From Chitinophaga sp. H8 (GTDB lineage: Bacteria; Bacteroidota; Bacteroidia; Chitinophagales; Chitinophagaceae): 64,000 nt of DNA. How positions within the stretch are numbered: the stretch's first letter is position 1; each line of letters starts with the position of its first letter. Made by a program: the position numbers and the translations under genes. The DNA lies in assembly GCF_040567655.1 (NCBI RefSeq), contig NZ_JBEXAC010000004.1, forward strand, positions 1 through 64,000, read 5' to 3'. Below are positions 62,190-64,000 of this stretch, piece by piece. The notes below the pieces were generated by a model. The model did no database searches and was not told where the DNA came from. It saw only the letters and a program-made list of their open reading frames with translations.

Positions 62190-62238
62190 TGTGTAGCTTT
62201 TTTTGATAATCCATTAGTTGTAGTAAGAGAAAAATTTT

Positions 62239-63423
62239 ATGAGAGATCAGTTTCAGCAACGCTGGGAGGAACTTATGCAGCAACAGGAAGCATTGCTGGC
62301 CCAACTGAATACACCGCATCAACACCACAATGGCATCGTACGCAGATACCGGAACCCGGTGATCACCCATCATCATGTACCCATCGACTGGCGGTATGAC
62401 CGAAACCCGGACACTAACCCATATTGCCTGGAGCGCATTGGTATTAATACCACCATGAATGCAGGCGCCATTAAGTGGAACAACAAATACCTGTTGATGG
62501 TAAGAGTGGAAGGGACAGACCGGAAATCTTTTTTCGCTATTGCAGAAAGCCCCAATGGCATCGACCAGTTTCGCTTCTGGCCCCGGCCTGTAGAAATACC
62601 GGATACCGACCCACACGAAACGAATATATACGACATCCGGTTAACGGCACATGAAGATGGCTGGATATATGGTATTTTCTGCAGTGAACGCCATCACCCT
62701 GAAGCCGTGCCAGGCGACCTGTCTTCTGCGTTGGCCAGTGCTGGCATTGTACGTACGAAAGACCTGCTGACCTGGGAACGTCTCCCCAACCTCAAAGCCT
62801 CCAGTCAGCAGCGTAATGTGGTACTGCACCCGGAATTTGTGAACGGTAAATATGCGCTCTACACCAGACCACAGGACGATTTCATTCTCGCCGGTACTGG
62901 CGGAGGTATCGGCTGGGCATTGATAGAAGACATCTGCAACCCGGTTATCCGCGAAGAGCAGATCATCAACAAACGCTACTATCACACCATCAAGGAATTA
63001 AAGAACGGAGAAGGCCCTCATCCTATCAAAACCCCAAAAGGATGGCTGCACCTGGCGCACGGTGTACGAAACTGTGCAGCGGGGCTACGGTATGTATTAT
63101 ATACCTACCTGACCGCACTAGACAACCCTGCTCACCTGATTGCAGAGCCTGGTGGTTATCTGCTGGCACCGGATGGCATGGAACGTATCGGCGATGTATC
63201 GAATGTGTTGTTCTCTAATGGGTGGATCTGTGATGAGGATGGGACGGTATATATCTATTATGCCTCCAGTGATACCCGTATGCACGTGGCGGTATCGAGC
63301 ATAGATAAATTACTCGATCATTGCCTGCACACGCCCGCTGATGGCCTCCGGTCCGCAGAATCAGTAAAGCGGATCAATGAGCTGATCAACAGGAATATGG
63401 CCTTCAGGGAAACCTACAGATAG
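62239..63423 (+). CDS. GH130 phosphorylase (4-O-beta-mannosyl-glucose or mannoside type)
   Basis: A 394-residue cytosolic enzyme of family GH130. The five-bladed propeller motifs are visible ([59 protein letters not shown]). The proton-donor aspartate is D132 (NIYDIRLT), matching the position in 4-O-beta-mannosyl-glucose phosphorylase of Bacteroides. The length is also right for that GH130_1 subgroup. It would phosphorolyse Man-beta-1,4-Glc to mannose-1-phosphate and glucose. With a following sodium symporter it forms the inner part of a beta-mannan pathway. Confidence 0.9.
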   Translation: MRDQFQQRWEELMQQQEALLAQLNTPHQHHNGIVRRYRNPVITHHHVPIDWRYDRNPDTNPYCLERIGINTTMNAGAIKWNNKYLLMVRVEGTDRKSFFAIAESPNGIDQFRFWPRPVEIPDTDPHETNIYDIRLTAHEDGWIYGIFCSERHHPEAVPGDLSSALASAGIVRTKDLLTWERLPNLKASSQQRNVVLHPEFVNGKYALYTRPQDDFILAGTGGGIGWALIEDICNPVIREEQIINKRYYHTIKELKNGEGPHPIKTPKGWLHLAHGVRNCAAGLRYVLYTYLTALDNPAHLIAEPGGYLLAPDGMERIGDVSNVLFSNGWICDEDGTVYIYYASSDTRMHVAVSSIDKLLDHCLHTPADGLRSAESVKRINELINRNMAFRETYR

Positions 63424-63494
63424 CGACAAGTTGCCCCGCTTAAAAATAATCTTATCTTTAGTGATTATAGCCAAGTTAAGAGGATACGCTACCC

Positions 63495-64000
63495 ATGAAG
63501 CTCGCTTTTATCGATATACTCATTATTGCCCTTTACCTGGTTACTATGATCGTGATCGGTCTGATAGTCAAGAAAAGAGCATCTAAAAACCTGGATGAAT
63601 ATTTCCTTGGTGGTAAAACATTGCCGTATTACCTGCTCGGATTATCCAATGCTTCGGGTATGTTTGATATCTCTGGTACAATGTGGCTGGTGTACCTGGC
63701 TTTCGTTTATGGGCTGAAAAGTTTGTGGATTCCCTGGTTATGGCCTGTATTCAACCAGGTGTTCATGATGGTATACCTGTCCATCTGGCTGCGCCGCTCC
63801 AATGTACGTACCGGTGCAGAATGGATACAGACGCGCTTCGGCTATGGCAGCGGAGCAAAGTTATCTCATGCTATTGTAGTCTTCTATGCCGTCATTGGCG
63901 TAGTGGGATTTCTGAGTTACGGTTTCATCGGTATAGGCAAATTTATGGAAGTATTCCTACCCTGGAGTGCAGTATCCGCCTACGTTCCGTTTGATGTACC
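63495..64000 (+). CDS. sodium:solute symporter (partial, cut by window end)
   Basis: The first 168 codons of a sodium:solute symporter (SSF) protein; the rest lies outside the window. It starts at ATG 63495 (MKLAFIDILIIALYLVTMIV), continues KKRASKNLDEYFLGGKTLPY with the family glycine pair and then SNASGMFDISGTMWLVY, the first sodium-site helix. Four or five membrane segments are present before the edge. In beta-mannan loci such symporters import mannobiose or Man-Glc for the GH130 enzyme, so that is the likely cargo. Confidence 0.88.
   Translation, partial: MKLAFIDILIIALYLVTMIVIGLIVKKRASKNLDEYFLGGKTLPYYLLGLSNASGMFDISGTMWLVYLAFVYGLKSLWIPWLWPVFNQVFMMVYLSIWLRRSNVRTGAEWIQTRFGYGSGAKLSHAIVVFYAVIGVVGFLSYGFIGIGKFMEVFLPWSAVSAYVPFDV

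Noticed and set aside
1..64000. CRISPR arrays, ribosomal RNA genes, insertion sequences and toxin-antitoxin pairs
   Set aside because: No evenly spaced repeats, rRNA stretches, transposase genes or recognisable toxin-antitoxin pairs were seen in the window.

Overview
The window reads as a member of the Bacteroidota, most likely a Chitinophaga-like soil bacterium. The signs are a SusC/SusD pair, DUF4256 and DUF4395 proteins, LytTR two-component signalling, and promoters of the TAnnTTTG type. It falls into two parts. Positions 1 to about 44.1 kb are an integrated mobile element with a large metal-resistance cargo. From about 44.2 kb to the end is ordinary, visibly more GC-rich chromosome. The left end of the element lies outside the window, no integrase is seen, and no type IV secretion genes are present, so it may be mobilizable only or may carry its transfer genes to the left.

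Element, left part (0.3-15.9 kb, all on the minus strand): an RteC-like protein, a hybrid sensor kinase with a LuxR output, an acetyltransferase, a P1B-4 type metal ATPase, and a Czc-type efflux pump whose inner-membrane RND protein is fused to its TolC-like outer-membrane partner. With them lie a transglutaminase-like protein, two membrane proteins, a Fur-family repressor and two small Cys/His-rich secreted proteins. A 7-1-7 palindrome of the Fur-operator type sits next to the promoter of the efflux operon.

Element, middle (15.9-26 kb): a long structured RNA leader before a 71-codon gene, then a mobilization module with primase, a candidate oriT, a ribbon-helix-helix accessory protein, a relaxase and a coupling protein. 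Next comes an operon for a di-heme lipoprotein, a Rieske protein and a porin, with a possible DtxR-type operator overlapping its promoter.

Copper island (26.2-37.4 kb, minus strand): an AraC regulator with a CxxC N-terminus, a CopA-type ATPase, a CopZ-like chaperone, a Cys-rich secreted protein, two DUF3347 proteins, a CopB-type (CPH) ATPase, a DUF305 protein, a heme-binding protein, and a multicopper oxidase fused to a barrel-like domain. Together these would sense, buffer, oxidise and export Cu/Ag.

Element, right end (37.9-43.8 kb, plus strand): SSB, a DUF932 protein, two small unknowns, and a compact PRTRC cassette (E, C, F, B, ThiF). By family knowledge and visible motifs this cassette encodes a ubiquitin-like modifier (C), an E2-like enzyme (B) and an E1-like enzyme (ThiF) with no JAB peptidase. 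It is the most interesting system in the window.

Chromosome (44.2-64 kb): an amidohydrolase, an amidinotransferase-type enzyme, DUF4256, a class V aminotransferase, DUF4395, a LytS/LytTR pair, a GapN-like dehydrogenase and an unknown possible dual-OB protein. These are followed by an AraC regulator and a probable beta-mannan utilisation locus: SusC, SusD, arylsulfotransferase, GH130 phosphorylase, and a sodium:solute symporter cut by the window edge.
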